Assembly: GCA_040391535.1 (NCBI GenBank)
Contig: JBEBXQ010000145.1
Span: 1-11,510 of the forward strand
Origin: JBEBXQ01 sp040391535
Lineage (GTDB): Bacteria > Bacteroidota > Bacteroidia > Cytophagales > Spirosomataceae
Length of the DNA stretch: 11,510 bases
Direction of reading: 5' to 3'
Shown in pieces: positions 1-7,331 of this stretch (its first letter is position 1; every line of letters begins with the position of its first letter). The position numbers were made by a program, and so were the translations under genes. The notes below the pieces were generated by a model. The model searched no databases, was not told the DNA's origin, and saw only the letters and a program-made list of their open reading frames with translations.

Positions 1-272
1 GTATGCCATAACACATTGGGTTCTCCCTTCAGAACACGCTCAATATAAGGGAACAGGGCTTCGTAGGTAGAAACAGGTACCTGTTCCTGATATTCCCTGA
101 TGGTTTTTATCTGTCCGTAATTGTAAAGTACACCCCATTCAGTATATCTGGCAGATTGGATCAGATCAGAAAAAACTGTTAACTGCGTCTCAACAGGATT
201 TTTCATAAAATGCTCAATTCTGTCTATCCGTCTCTTCAAAAACCAAACTACAGTATCATTGACTAAACCCAT
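1..272 (-). CDS. GH3-family acyl-adenylate/amido synthetase, N-terminal fragment
   Basis: The reading frame is open from an ATG at 272 to the left edge and gives 90 codons; the rest lies outside the window. The translation starts MGLVNDTVVWFLKRRIDRIE, then has a helical stretch (FSDLIQSARYTEWG, about residues 33-46) and a VPVSTYEALFPYIERVLKGE stretch near residues 65-84. This resembles the N-terminus of the GH3 auxin-responsive-promoter family as annotated in Bacteroidota: a basic start, a 'FxxLIxxAxxTxxG' helix, then 'VPVxxYExLxPYIxRxxxGE'. Plant GH3 enzymes adenylate a carboxylic acid and join it to an amino acid; the substrates of bacterial members are mostly unknown. An in-frame TAA lies upstream and no other ATG or GTG intervenes, so the start is well supported. 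There is no clear Shine-Dalgarno site. The ATP-binding motifs would lie outside the window, so the family call rests on the N-terminus alone. Confidence 0.72.
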   Translation of the reverse strand, partial: MGLVNDTVVWFLKRRIDRIEHFMKNPVETQLTVFSDLIQSARYTEWGVLYNYGQIKTIREYQEQVPVSTYEALFPYIERVLKGEPNVLWH

Positions 273-479
273 TGAAATATAAATCAGTTGAATGCTTTCG
301 GGAACAATTTAACTCTCATTCTGAATGCTGCGATTGCTCAGAAAAAATGTTTTGAATTTCATCAACAGGCAAAACGGATACTTATTATCTGAACGATCCG
401 CAGAACGATTCAATCTGCTAATATAAATAAAAAAAAGGGCCCTGATCAGCCCTTTTCTGAAAACACTTCTGAAAGTTTA
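273..479. other. Intergenic region between GH3 gene and small membrane protein gene
   Basis: This 207-bp A+T-rich gap separates the 3' end of the small membrane protein gene from the start of the GH3 gene, both on the minus strand. It must hold the GH3 promoter, but I find no exact TAnnTTTG element. It contains the terminator at 433-456 and a 7-bp direct repeat, GAACGAT, at 391-397 and 403-409 (12-bp period), which could be chance. No coding frame is convincing. Confidence 0.6.
433..456 (-). terminator. Rho-independent terminator of the small membrane protein gene
   Basis: On the minus strand an 8-bp stem AAAAGGGC / GCCCTTTT with an 8-nt loop is followed directly by more T residues (TTTTATTTATAT). 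It lies about 25 nt past the stop codon of the gene at 480-731. The run of A/T at both flanks would also allow some termination in the other direction. Confidence 0.85.
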
Positions 480-731
480 TTATCTGGATGAAACCTTCCG
501 GTAAATAAACAATACAAGAACGGCTCCCAGAATTGCGATAAATAAACTTCCGATATCAAAACCGTCAACAGTTCCGAAACCCAAAGCGCTGGAGATAAAT
601 CCACCCACAACGGCACCGACAATACCTATTAAAACGGTTACAAAGAAACCACCGGGATCTTTACCGGGATGTAATGCTTTTCCGATAGCTCCGGCGATAA
701 GACCTACGATAATCCATGAAAAAATTCCCAT
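480..731 (-). CDS. GlsB/YeaQ/YmgE-family stress-response membrane protein
   Basis: This 83-residue, very hydrophobic protein has the pattern of the transglycosylase-associated (GlsB/YeaQ/YmgE) family: an N-terminal helix with GLIAGAIGK (about residues 10-18), a short polar turn with HPGKDPGG (21-28), then glycine-rich membrane helices (about 29-52 and 60-78) and a basic end (YRKVSSR). Length and glycine pattern are normal for the family. Members sit in the inner membrane and are often induced by stress; their molecular function is not established. The ATG at 731 is preceded by AGGAAA at 737-742, a good ribosome-binding site at 5-nt spacing and unusual for this window. The gene is 72 nt downstream of the S41 protease gene and has its own terminator. 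Confidence 0.88.
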   Translation of the reverse strand: MGIFSWIIVGLIAGAIGKALHPGKDPGGFFVTVLIGIVGAVVGGFISSALGFGTVDGFDIGSLFIAILGAVLVLFIYRKVSSR

Positions 732-736
732 ATCTG

Positions 737-742
737 TTTCCT
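737..742 (-). promoter_or_regulatory. Shine-Dalgarno site of the small membrane protein gene
   Basis: The minus strand reads AGGAAA-CAGAT-ATG, a purine-rich site 5 nt before the start codon. Most other genes in this window lack such a site, as is common in Bacteroidota. Confidence 0.55.
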
Positions 743-750
743 GGTTAAGA

Positions 751-771
751 TTAATTACTGTATGTAATTAA
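751..771. repeat. 21-bp perfect palindrome upstream of the small membrane protein gene
   Basis: The two 8-bp arms TTAATTAC and GTAATTAA are perfect inverted copies around the 5-nt spacer TGTAT. The site is 20 nt upstream of the ATG at 731 and 33 nt past the stop of the S41 gene. It has the shape of a dimeric-regulator operator, but it is A/T-rich and could equally be a weak hairpin. No matching transcription factor can be named. Confidence 0.4.
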
Positions 772-803
772 AGATTTAAATTTGAATCTGCAAAATTTTT
801 CTG

Positions 804-2258
804 CTATTCATTATACTTTTTTCCTGCAAACGGATCACTCTCAAACATATTATATCCGTGTGTTTTCCTTCTGATAGAATTATCAACCTCTTTTAAAACC
901 AGTGAATCCTCTGCATACTCTTCATCTGAAAGTCTTCTTGCATTGACACTACCACCGGTTATGTAATCCAGGGCAGCTGCAAGATGGCGGTCTCTGATGT
1001 CGCCAAGCGGGAATAACCGTACACCTTCCCTGATATAGATATCGGGAATAAAGCCACCTGCATAATCTGAATTACCGCTGCTGTTGAATGATTTACTGAC
1101 AATGGGCTGAATACCCCACCTGATTTTTTTCGAATCATCGGAAATGGTAATAGAACCGACGTTTTTACCTACGGTGGTATCCCCTATAACCACCACCTGC
1201 ATGTAAGGCTTGAGTCCATTGATTGTCAATTCACTGGCTGATGCTGTTGAGGTAGTGGTAAGCACAAAAACCCGGTTTAGAGAAGACCCGATATTTTGTG
1301 ATTTACTGATGAAATAATCTTTGAAAAAATCTTTACCATATTGCTCTTCCAGTGCTTTGGTTAATACAGGATTATACTCCTTATAGGAAAAAATATCTTT
1401 GGCAGTGACATTTTTAGCCAGCAAACTCGCCAGGTTTCTCGCGGAGGATACATAACCTCCGCCATTATACCGGAAATCAAGAATAAATTCATTGACTCCC
1501 GCGGCTTTCAATGTACCTATATAGTTATCAACAGCTTTGTCATAAGCTTCATTGGTTGTTCCGTTGGGTCCCGGGTTAAACTGATTATATACCAGATATC
1601 CGATTTTCTTCGGTCCTGCTGTAATCAATGTATCCAGAAATACCGGATTTTCCTGCAAGACAAGCGGAGTCAATGATTTTTCCCCGGTTTCAATTAATAC
1701 CAGATCCGTGGAATTTTCATCAGGCTTTGAAAAGGAAAAGTTCATGGCGCCCTCTGTACCGTAAAGCAGATCAGCATAATTGCTGCGGGTGAGCTGCTGA
1801 TTATTGATTTTTGTAAATATATCTCCTCTTTTTACCCCGGCCTGCGCAGCCGGTGATCCGGGAAGCACATATATCACCACACCCAGGATCTCATCTGATC
1901 CTGTATTTCTCAGATACAGCTTAAAATTCATCCCGGTTGATTTGGATTCTCCGCCTAAAGATGATTTCAGATCATCTGCACTTTCCTGTATCCATGAAAA
2001 CCGGTCTCCGTCGGGACGACTGACTGCATTATATTTATACAGCAGCGATTCAAAAAAGGATGCCGGTTTCTGGTTGTAATCAGGTGAACCAGGCAACTTG
2101 TCATTCCAGTAATAATAAAGGCTCATGTTTTCATAAATCCACTGATTAATGACATCATCGGGAGGATTATCTCCTGAAGGCTTCGGATTTTTAGGTTCGC
2201 ATCCTATCCATAAAACTGCCGCTGATAACAGGCAAAAATGATAAAATATTCTTTTCAT
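804..2258 (-). CDS. S41-family PDZ serine protease, predicted lipoprotein
   Basis: This 484-residue protein is a C-terminal-processing-peptidase-like (S41) protease. It starts with a basic, hydrophobic signal ending in LWIGC (Cys20), a probable lipobox although Trp at -3 is unusual, followed by a Pro/Asn/Lys-rich tether. An N-terminal helical segment (about 34-105) precedes a PDZ domain (about 115-185; GSPAAQAGVKRGDIF at 134-148). The S41 core follows, with IGYLVYNQF (219-227), DFRYNGGGY (261-269), the nucleophile region TSTASASE (336-343; Ser340) and VGK with Lys365. Ser340 and Lys365 are 25 residues apart, the same spacing as Ser430/Lys455 in E. coli Prc, so the catalytic dyad looks intact. 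Expected role is cleavage of envelope proteins; the substrate is unknown. The gene follows the accC terminator and so probably has its own promoter. Confidence 0.9.
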   Translation of the reverse strand: MKRIFYHFCLLSAAVLWIGCEPKNPKPSGDNPPDDVINQWIYENMSLYYYWNDKLPGSPDYNQKPASFFESLLYKYNAVSRPDGDRFSWIQESADDLKSSLGGESKSTGMNFKLYLRNTGSDEILGVVIYVLPGSPAAQAGVKRGDIFTKINNQQLTRSNYADLLYGTEGAMNFSFSKPDENSTDLVLIETGEKSLTPLVLQENPVFLDTLITAGPKKIGYLVYNQFNPGPNGTTNEAYDKAVDNYIGTLKAAGVNEFILDFRYNGGGYVSSARNLASLLAKNVTAKDIFSYKEYNPVLTKALEEQYGKDFFKDYFISKSQNIGSSLNRVFVLTTTSTASASELTINGLKPYMQVVVIGDTTVGKNVGSITISDDSKKIRWGIQPIVSKSFNSSGNSDYAGGFIPDIYIREGVRLFPLGDIRDRHLAAALDYITGGSVNARRLSDEEYAEDSLVLKEVDNSIRRKTHGYNMFESDPFAGKKYNE

Positions 2259-2318
2259 ATATTGATCAAAACCGGAGTAGATAGTATTCTCAGTATTAAC
2301 GCGTTTTGAAAGATTAAG

Positions 2319-2366
2319 TTATAAAAAAGGGTTGCATTTTTGAACAATGCAACCCCTTTTTTATAA
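2319..2366 (-). terminator. Strong intrinsic terminator closing the accC cluster
   Basis: A 20-bp stem runs TTATAAAAAAGGG-TTGCATT against AATGCAACCCC-TTTTTTATAA, with one bulged C (3 G against 4 C) and a 7-nt loop. It starts 14 nt after the accC stop codon, and on the minus strand its descending arm ends in the T-run. Because both flanks are A/T tracts, it should also stop transcription from the other side. It isolates the S41 gene from the fatty-acid cluster. Confidence 0.93.
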
Positions 2367-2380
2367 CATTTTTATCAATT

Positions 2381-3724
2381 TTATAATCCGCTGAAATCAA
2401 ACGTTTCAAGATATTTAGTGGTAAAAATACCTGATTTAAACCCCTGATCGTCCATTAAACGGATATGAAAAGGAATGGTAGTTTTTATTCCTTCAATTAC
2501 GCATTCCTGCAAAGCTCTTTTCATCCGTGTAATTACTTCCTCTCTGGACTGTCCGCTGACAATGATTTTTGCGATCATTGAATCATAGTTGGGAGGAATG
2601 GTATAGCCACTGTATACATGGCTGTCAATCCGTACTCCATGCCCACCCGGGAAATGGAGGTTGGTAATTTTACCGGGACTTGGTCTGAAATTATTAGCCG
2701 GGTCTTCCGCATTGATCCTGCATTCCATTGCATAGAGTTGCGGGGTATAGTTTTTCCCGCTGATAGGTAAGCCCGCAGCGACCTTGATCTGTTCTTTAAT
2801 CAGGTCAAAGGTAGTTACTTCTTCTGTGATCGGGTGCTCCACCTGAATACGGGTATTCATTTCCATGAAGTAGAACTTACCATGCTTATCCACCAGGAAC
2901 TCCACTGTTCCCGCACCTTCATAACCGATTGCCTGAGCGCCTTTGATAGCGGCATCACCCATCGCTTCCCTGAGTTCAGGTGTAATAATTGGTGACGGTG
3001 TTTCTTCTACCAGTTTCTGGTGTCTTCTCTGAATAGAACAGTCACGTTCAGACAAATGGCAGACTGTTCCGAACTGATCACCGACAATCTGGATTTCAAT
3101 ATGGCGGGGTTCCTCAACGAATTTCTCCAGATAGAGTCCGTCGTTTCCGAAAGCGGCTCCTGCTTCTGTTCGTGCGTCAACCCACGCTTTTTCAAATTCG
3201 TCCTCTTTATTAATGATACGCATACCGCGGCCACCACCACCGGCTGTCGCTTTTACGATAACAGGGTACCCGATTCCTTTGGCAAGTTCTTTCCCTTCTT
3301 CCAGAGAAGAAAGCAATCCTTCAGAACCCGGAATCACAGGTACACCAGCTGCTTTCATGGATGCTTTAGCAGTAGACTTATCACCCATGGCATTGATCTG
3401 ATCAGCTGTTGCTCCGATAAACTTAATACCATATTCGGCACATATCTGAGAAAAATCAGCGTTTTCAGAAAGAAAACCGTATCCGGGATGAATAGCATCA
3501 GCACCGGTCACCTCAGCTGCCGAAATGATATTCGGGATACTTAAATACGATTGCCGGCTGGCAGGGGGGCCTATACAAACTGCTTCATCAGCAAATTTTA
3601 CATGAAGGCTGTCCCGGTCAGCTGTAGAATAAACAGCAACAGTTCTGATACCCATCTCACGGCAGGTACGGATTACACGCAATGCAATTTCGCCCCTATT
3701 AGCAATCAGTATCTTTTTAAACAT
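2381..3724 (-). CDS. accC: Acetyl-CoA carboxylase, biotin carboxylase subunit
   Basis: AccC carboxylates the biotin carried by AccB using ATP and bicarbonate, the first half-reaction of malonyl-CoA synthesis in the cytoplasm. The 447-residue length is normal. The N-terminal domain starts FKKILIANRGEIALRVIRT and contains HPGYGFLSEN (79-88). The ATP-grasp domain has Lys116, Lys158, the glycine loop GGGGRGMR (162-169), HIE (208-210) and Glu275. EMNTRIQVEH (288-297) carries the metal and catalytic residues Glu288, Asn290 and Arg292, and CRINAED (335-341) supplies the later arginine. All of these agree with E. coli AccC within one or two positions. It is the last gene of the cluster, 103 nt after accB and followed by a strong terminator. 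The transferase subunits accA and accD are not in the window. Confidence 0.98.
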   Translation of the reverse strand: MFKKILIANRGEIALRVIRTCREMGIRTVAVYSTADRDSLHVKFADEAVCIGPPASRQSYLSIPNIISAAEVTGADAIHPGYGFLSENADFSQICAEYGIKFIGATADQINAMGDKSTAKASMKAAGVPVIPGSEGLLSSLEEGKELAKGIGYPVIVKATAGGGGRGMRIINKEDEFEKAWVDARTEAGAAFGNDGLYLEKFVEEPRHIEIQIVGDQFGTVCHLSERDCSIQRRHQKLVEETPSPIITPELREAMGDAAIKGAQAIGYEGAGTVEFLVDKHGKFYFMEMNTRIQVEHPITEEVTTFDLIKEQIKVAAGLPISGKNYTPQLYAMECRINAEDPANNFRPSPGKITNLHFPGGHGVRIDSHVYSGYTIPPNYDSMIAKIIVSGQSREEVITRMKRALQECVIEGIKTTIPFHIRLMDDQGFKSGIFTTKYLETFDFSGL

Positions 3725-3743
3725 ATTGTAATTTTTTAAACTA

Positions 3744-3779
3744 AAGCCTGTACATTATTAAGAAAGAGCGTACAGACTT
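3744..3779 (-). other. Intercistronic RNA hairpin between accB and accC
   Basis: In the minus-strand transcript AAGUCUGUAC pairs with GUACAGGCUU over 10 bp (one U-G wobble) around a 16-nt loop. It begins about 50 nt past the accB stop and ends about 20 nt before the accC start. No T-run follows, so it is not a typical terminator. It may be an mRNA stability or processing element, or act on accC translation. This is inferred from base pairing by eye only. Confidence 0.4.
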
Positions 3780-3827
3780 GCTTGATCAGGTTATAAAATT
3801 ATACCGGTAAAAGGAGAGCCTGCTGAT

Positions 3828-4295
3828 TTATGACAAAGGCTCAACTAGGAACAGAGGCTGGTCAAATTCAACAGGTGTTGCATTTTCTACCAGAATCTTC
3901 ACCACACGGCCTGAAATTTCAGATTCGATTTCGTTAAAAAGCTTCATCGCCTCAATGATACAAACCGTTTTACCCGGTTTTATCTGATCTCCTTCCTTCA
4001 CAAATTCAGGAGTTTCAGGGCTTGAAGCACGATAGAAAGTACCGATCATAGGAGATTTGATGGTAATCAGGTTGCTTGGAGCAGCTTCTGACTTAGCCGT
4101 TTCTATGGCTTGAGCAGGAACCGCCACAGGAGAAGCTACCGGCTGAGCCGCGATTACCTGAGGAGCCGTACTGATGATCTGCGTTGCCGCATGTCTTTTC
4201 ACCTTAATCTTAAGGTCAGCCGTTTCAATATTTACCTCGTCCAGACCAGACTGAGCAATAAAATCAATTAGTGTTTGAATTTCTTTAGTTTCCAT
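3828..4295 (-). CDS. accB: Biotin carboxyl carrier protein of acetyl-CoA carboxylase
   Basis: AccB carries the biotin that moves CO2 from AccC to the carboxyltransferase. The 155-residue protein has an N-terminal helix (METKEIQTLIDFIAQSGLDE), a strand region (DLKIKVKRH), an Ala/Pro/Val-rich flexible linker (about 42-72), and the C-terminal biotinyl domain (about 76-154). The domain shows the thumb region GTFYRASSPETPEF (85-98) and the biotinylation motif EAMKLFNE with Lys118. The more common motif is EAMKLMNE; Phe for the Met after Leu is a mild variant. Length and layout match the family. It sits 52 nt downstream of efp, an arrangement seen widely in bacteria, and 103 nt upstream of accC. 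Confidence 0.97.
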   Translation of the reverse strand: METKEIQTLIDFIAQSGLDEVNIETADLKIKVKRHAATQIISTAPQVIAAQPVASPVAVPAQAIETAKSEAAPSNLITIKSPMIGTFYRASSPETPEFVKEGDQIKPGKTVCIIEAMKLFNEIESEISGRVVKILVENATPVEFDQPLFLVEPLS

Positions 4296-4347
4296 ATCTA
4301 AGTATTTTCTAAATCAAAGAAAATCTGGTAATAGTTCTGATTAACAA

Positions 4348-4911
4348 TTATTTAACCCTTTCCATATAGGATTTAGTGCGGGTATCAACTCTGATTTTAT
4401 CGCCAATTTCAATAAATAAAGGAACCATTACTTTTGCTCCGGTTTCCAATTCCACCGGTTTTTTAGGAGAGTTAGCCGTATCACCTTTTATACCTGGTTC
4501 AGCATAAGTTACTTCTAATTCCACAAAGGCAGGTAGTTCGCAGGTAAGCGGTGCGTCATTCTCAGTATTGATCAAAATTTCCACTTCCTGTCCTTCTTTC
4601 ATCAGATCGGCTCCGTCGATTAGCTTCTCCTCGATCAGGATCTGGTCAAAAGTCTCTACATTCATGAAATTGTAACCTGAGTCATCTGCATATAAAAACT
4701 GGAATTTATGGCGTTCTACTCTTACAGGTGAAATAGATGCTCCAGAGTTAAAGGTATTATCCAATACTTTTCCTGAAGTGAGGCTTCTCAGTCTTGTTCG
4801 TACAAAAGCATTGCCTTTTCCAGGTTTTACGTGTTGAAATTCAATAATCTGAAAAAGATCATGATTAAATTCAATTACCAGCCCGTTTCGGATATCCGCT
4901 GTAGTTGCCAT
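4348..4911 (-). CDS. efp: Elongation factor P
   Basis: EF-P binds between the ribosomal P and E sites and relieves stalling at polyproline stretches. The 187-residue protein has the KOW-like N-terminal domain with VKPGKGNAF (28-36), where Lys32 is at the tip that in E. coli (Lys34) is lysylated. The central OB domain and the C-terminal OB domain follow, with the signature GIKGDTA, then KVMVPLFIEIGDKIRVDTRT and a final YMERVK. The tip keeps a glycine on each side of the lysine, as in E. coli; whether the organism has the modifying enzymes cannot be seen here. The gene is 41 nt after fabH and 52 nt before accB, so co-transcription is likely. Confidence 0.98.
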   Translation of the reverse strand: MATTADIRNGLVIEFNHDLFQIIEFQHVKPGKGNAFVRTRLRSLTSGKVLDNTFNSGASISPVRVERHKFQFLYADDSGYNFMNVETFDQILIEEKLIDGADLMKEGQEVEILINTENDAPLTCELPAFVELEVTYAEPGIKGDTANSPKKPVELETGAKVMVPLFIEIGDKIRVDTRTKSYMERVK

Positions 4912-4952
4912 AATTGTGTTATAAAATGATATTTGGTTTATTAAAATTTATT

Positions 4953-5951
4953 TCAGTAAGCCCATTTCAGGTAGGCAGCTGCCCAGGTAAATCCACCTCC
5001 GAATGCAGCCAGCACCAGTTTATCTCCTTTTTTCAGGCCCGCCTCGTAGTCAAAAAGACAAAGCGGAATAGTTGCTGCGGTGGTATTTCCGTATTTACTG
5101 ATATTGAGCATTACTTTATCCATTCCTACCCCCATACGGTTGGCGGTAGCTTCTATAATACGTTTATTGGCCTGATGCGGGACCAGCCATGCTACGTCGT
5201 TGCTGGTAAGATTATTTCTTTCCATAATCTCTGCTGCCAGATCAGCCATATTCTTCACTGCAAATTTAAAAACATGCTGTCCGTCCTGAAAAACATAATG
5301 TTCCCGGTTTTCAACGGTTTCATGTGTAGCCGGGTATCTGCTTCCCCCGGCTTTCTGGTTGAGGTAGGGATATCCCGCGCCATCTGAGCGGATAATCGTA
5401 TCAATAATACCAAACCCTTCTGTGTCAGCCTCCAGCAAAACAGCACCGGCACCGTCACCAAAGAGTACACAGGTTTTACGATCCGTATAATCGACAATAG
5501 ACGACATTTTATCAGCGCCTACCACGATTACTTTTTTATACTTTCCGGTTTCGATAAACTGGGTAGCAATAGTGAGGGCATACACAAATCCGGAGCAGGC
5601 AGCCTGAACGTCAAAACTACCAACATTCCGGATACCAACCATATCTGAGATCAGATTGGCGGTACATGGAAATACAAAGTCCGGAGTTGTAGTTGCACAG
5701 ATCAGCAAATCGATTTCTTCCGGCAGGGTGTTTGTTTTAGTCAGCAATCCTTTCACTGCTTCAGCTCCCATGTGAGAACTTCCTAAGCCTTCACCTTTGA
5801 GAATATGTCTTTCCTTTATACCAGTCCGGCTAACAATCCATTCATCATTGGTGTCAACCATTTTTTCCAACTCAGTATTGGTCAGAACATATTCCGGGAC
5901 ATAGCCATGCACACCGGTGATTGCGGCTCTTACGTGGGTCATAATTTGCAT
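4953..5951 (-). CDS. fabH: 3-oxoacyl-ACP synthase III (FabH)
   Basis: FabH condenses an acyl-CoA starter with malonyl-ACP and so begins fatty acid chains; its starter choice sets straight or branched chains. The translation shows the thiolase fold with the triad Cys119 (AACSGF), His259 (VPHQANKR) and Asn289 (YGNTTAATIP), plus GDGAGAVLLE (165-174) and a C-terminal AAFGGGFTWAA glycine loop. The start is uncertain: the ATG at 5951 gives 332 residues, but the ATG three codons later (5942) gives MTHVRAAITG, which fits usual FabH N-termini better. Neither has a clear Shine-Dalgarno site. It lies 14 nt after plsX, so the two are almost certainly co-transcribed. The malonyl-CoA that feeds it is made by the accB/accC system downstream. 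Confidence 0.97.
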   Translation of the reverse strand: MQIMTHVRAAITGVHGYVPEYVLTNTELEKMVDTNDEWIVSRTGIKERHILKGEGLGSSHMGAEAVKGLLTKTNTLPEEIDLLICATTTPDFVFPCTANLISDMVGIRNVGSFDVQAACSGFVYALTIATQFIETGKYKKVIVVGADKMSSIVDYTDRKTCVLFGDGAGAVLLEADTEGFGIIDTIIRSDGAGYPYLNQKAGGSRYPATHETVENREHYVFQDGQHVFKFAVKNMADLAAEIMERNNLTSNDVAWLVPHQANKRIIEATANRMGVGMDKVMLNISKYGNTTAATIPLCLFDYEAGLKKGDKLVLAAFGGGFTWAAAYLKWAY

Positions 5952-5965
5952 TCAATCTTTTTCAT

Positions 5966-6904
5966 TTAGCTGAGCGCCTGTTTAATGTATAAATTGGCGT
6001 TAGCTTTTACTTGTTTATAAGCCCAATGTATCATGTTTTTAATCGCCGTAGGAGTTGAGATTCCGTGTGCGATCATTACGTTTCCATTTACACCGATGAT
6101 CGGGCTGCCACCAATGGCTTCATAATTAGTCTTTGCTATAAAATCGTCGCTAAATCCACGTTGCTGTGAAAGGGGATACAATGATTCTCCTAATTTAAAA
6201 AGAATATTTCCTGTAAAGCCATCCACGACGATTACGTCCGCTTTTCCGGTAAACAGATCTTTACCTTCGATATTACCGATAAAATTTACTTTTTTATTCT
6301 CTTTGATCAGGGAATAGGCTGCCTGAGCTACCAAAGAACCTTTTTGCTCTTCTTCTCCGATATTCATGAGGCCTACACGGGGGTTTTCGACACCAAAATT
6401 ATAGCGGGCAAATATAGAGCCTATTTCGGCAAATTGTGCTAAAACTTCAGGTTTGCAATCTGCATTTGCTCCGATATCCAGCATAATACTGTGACCGCCT
6501 GTGATCTGCGGCACGAATCCGGCAATAGCAGGTCTGAGTATACCCTCAATTGCTTTAATGCTGAATAAGGCCCCTACATGCATTGCGCCTGTATTGCCTG
6601 CACTACAGAAAATATCTACAGTTTTATCTTTTAAAAGCTTAAAACCTACAGAAATACTCGAATTGGGTTTTTGAGAAAGTGCTTTGGTAGGATGCTCTCC
6701 CATCTCAATAATATCCTCAGCATGGACAATATCTACCTTATCTGAAGAAAACTGATGTTCCAGAAAAATATCCCGGATAACACTTTCTCTTCCAATAAGA
6801 ACAATCCGTCCGTCTGCCGGAAGGTCTTTTGAAGCTAAAATTACTCCCTCTACGATAGCTTTCGGGGCGTAATCCCCTCCCATTGCATCTACTGCGATTT
6901 TCAT
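5966..6904 (-). CDS. plsX: Phosphate acyltransferase PlsX
   Basis: PlsX turns acyl-ACP and phosphate into acyl-phosphate, the acyl donor for PlsY in phospholipid synthesis; it is a peripheral membrane enzyme. The 312-residue protein begins with MKIAVDAMGGDYAP and then shows SAGNTGA (101-107), MLDIGANADCKPE (141-153), MNIGEEEQKG (180-189), VDGFTGN (227-233) and a C-terminal GVNGNVMIAHG (271-281), all conserved PlsX blocks. Length is a little short but normal for Bacteroidota. It is 129 nt after rpmF, with a terminator-like hairpin in that gap, and 14 nt before fabH. The plsX-fabH pairing is widespread and is the core of the lipid part of this cluster. Confidence 0.97.
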   Translation of the reverse strand: MKIAVDAMGGDYAPKAIVEGVILASKDLPADGRIVLIGRESVIRDIFLEHQFSSDKVDIVHAEDIIEMGEHPTKALSQKPNSSISVGFKLLKDKTVDIFCSAGNTGAMHVGALFSIKAIEGILRPAIAGFVPQITGGHSIMLDIGANADCKPEVLAQFAEIGSIFARYNFGVENPRVGLMNIGEEEQKGSLVAQAAYSLIKENKKVNFIGNIEGKDLFTGKADVIVVDGFTGNILFKLGESLYPLSQQRGFSDDFIAKTNYEAIGGSPIIGVNGNVMIAHGISTPTAIKNMIHWAYKQVKANANLYIKQALS

Positions 6905-6975
6905 TTACACTCTTTTATTGATTCGTACCAAAAAAACGTGGGTGTAAAATTAGCAGTTGGAATGGAGTAAAAAAG

Positions 6976-7012
6976 AATTTCGCAACAACTTTTAACAGGT
7001 TGCTGCGAAATT
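6976..7012 (-). terminator. Terminator-like hairpin between rpmF and plsX
   Basis: In the minus-strand transcript AAUUUCGCAGCAAC pairs with GUUGUUGCGAAAUU as a 14-bp stem (one G-U wobble) with a 9-nt loop, followed at once by CTTTTTTAC. This is the form of an intrinsic terminator, 21 nt past the rpmF stop and about 70 nt before the plsX start. It would either end the yceD-rpmF transcript or act as a partial attenuator that lowers lipid-gene expression relative to L32. Confidence 0.72.
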
Positions 7013-7033
7013 GACTTCTGTTCCACGAACCGA

Positions 7034-7228
7034 CTAAACGGTTTTAGTATAATTTTCAACGACAAGTTTTCCTTTATAGAAAAGATTTCCTTCGTAAACA
7101 TGTGCACGGTGAGACAAATGTACTTCACCTGTGGTAGTGTCTACAGAAAGTTGCTTAGCAGTAAGGAAATCATGTGACCTGCGTTTATCTCTGCGGGTGG
7201 TCGAATGTCTACGTTTCGGATGTGCCAT
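7034..7228 (-). CDS. rpmF: Ribosomal protein bL32
   Basis: This 64-residue basic protein starts MAHPKRRHSTTRRDKRRSHD, the L32 signature, and continues with the strand region TGEVHLSHRAHVYEGNLFYKGKLVV. It has no cysteines, so it is the zinc-free form of L32. It is a component of the large subunit near the peptidyl-transferase side. The gene follows the DUF177 gene by 103 nt, the same order as yceD-rpmF in E. coli and many other bacteria, and is followed by the hairpin at 6976-7012. No clear Shine-Dalgarno site is visible. The gap upstream contains AAAGTTTG, one mismatch from TAnnTTTG, so an extra rpmF promoter is possible but unproven. Confidence 0.98.
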   Translation of the reverse strand: MAHPKRRHSTTRRDKRRSHDFLTAKQLSVDTTTGEVHLSHRAHVYEGNLFYKGKLVVENYTKTV

Positions 7229-7331
7229 GATGCAATTTTATTCTGTTGTTTAAAATCAAACTTTGTTTAACCTTAACCTTCCTGCCGGTGTCCAACTCCC
7301 ACATACCATTAGGCTGGCTATTACTATTATT

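Noticed and set aside
1804..2079. 91-codon open frame on the plus strand
   Set aside because: It is antisense to the PDZ region of the S41 protease and shows no domain.
3020..3544. 174-codon open frame on the plus strand
   Set aside because: It is entirely antisense to accC, matches no family I know, and is explained by the codon use of accC.
4914..5387. 157-codon open frame on the plus strand
   Set aside because: It is antisense to fabH, and its translation is Cys/His/Phe-rich with no recognisable domain.
7028..7043. Small hairpin across the rpmF stop codon (AACCG / CGGTT)
   Set aside because: Five base pairs only and no T-run; the stronger hairpin at 6976-7012 is the credible signal.
6901..7128. 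75-codon open frame on the minus strand spanning the rpmF-plsX gap
   Set aside because: It overlaps most of rpmF in another frame and runs through the hairpin; no family resemblance.
7267..7278. Tandem TTAACC repeat before rpmF
   Set aside because: Only two 6-bp copies, too short to call a repeat array or a regulator site.
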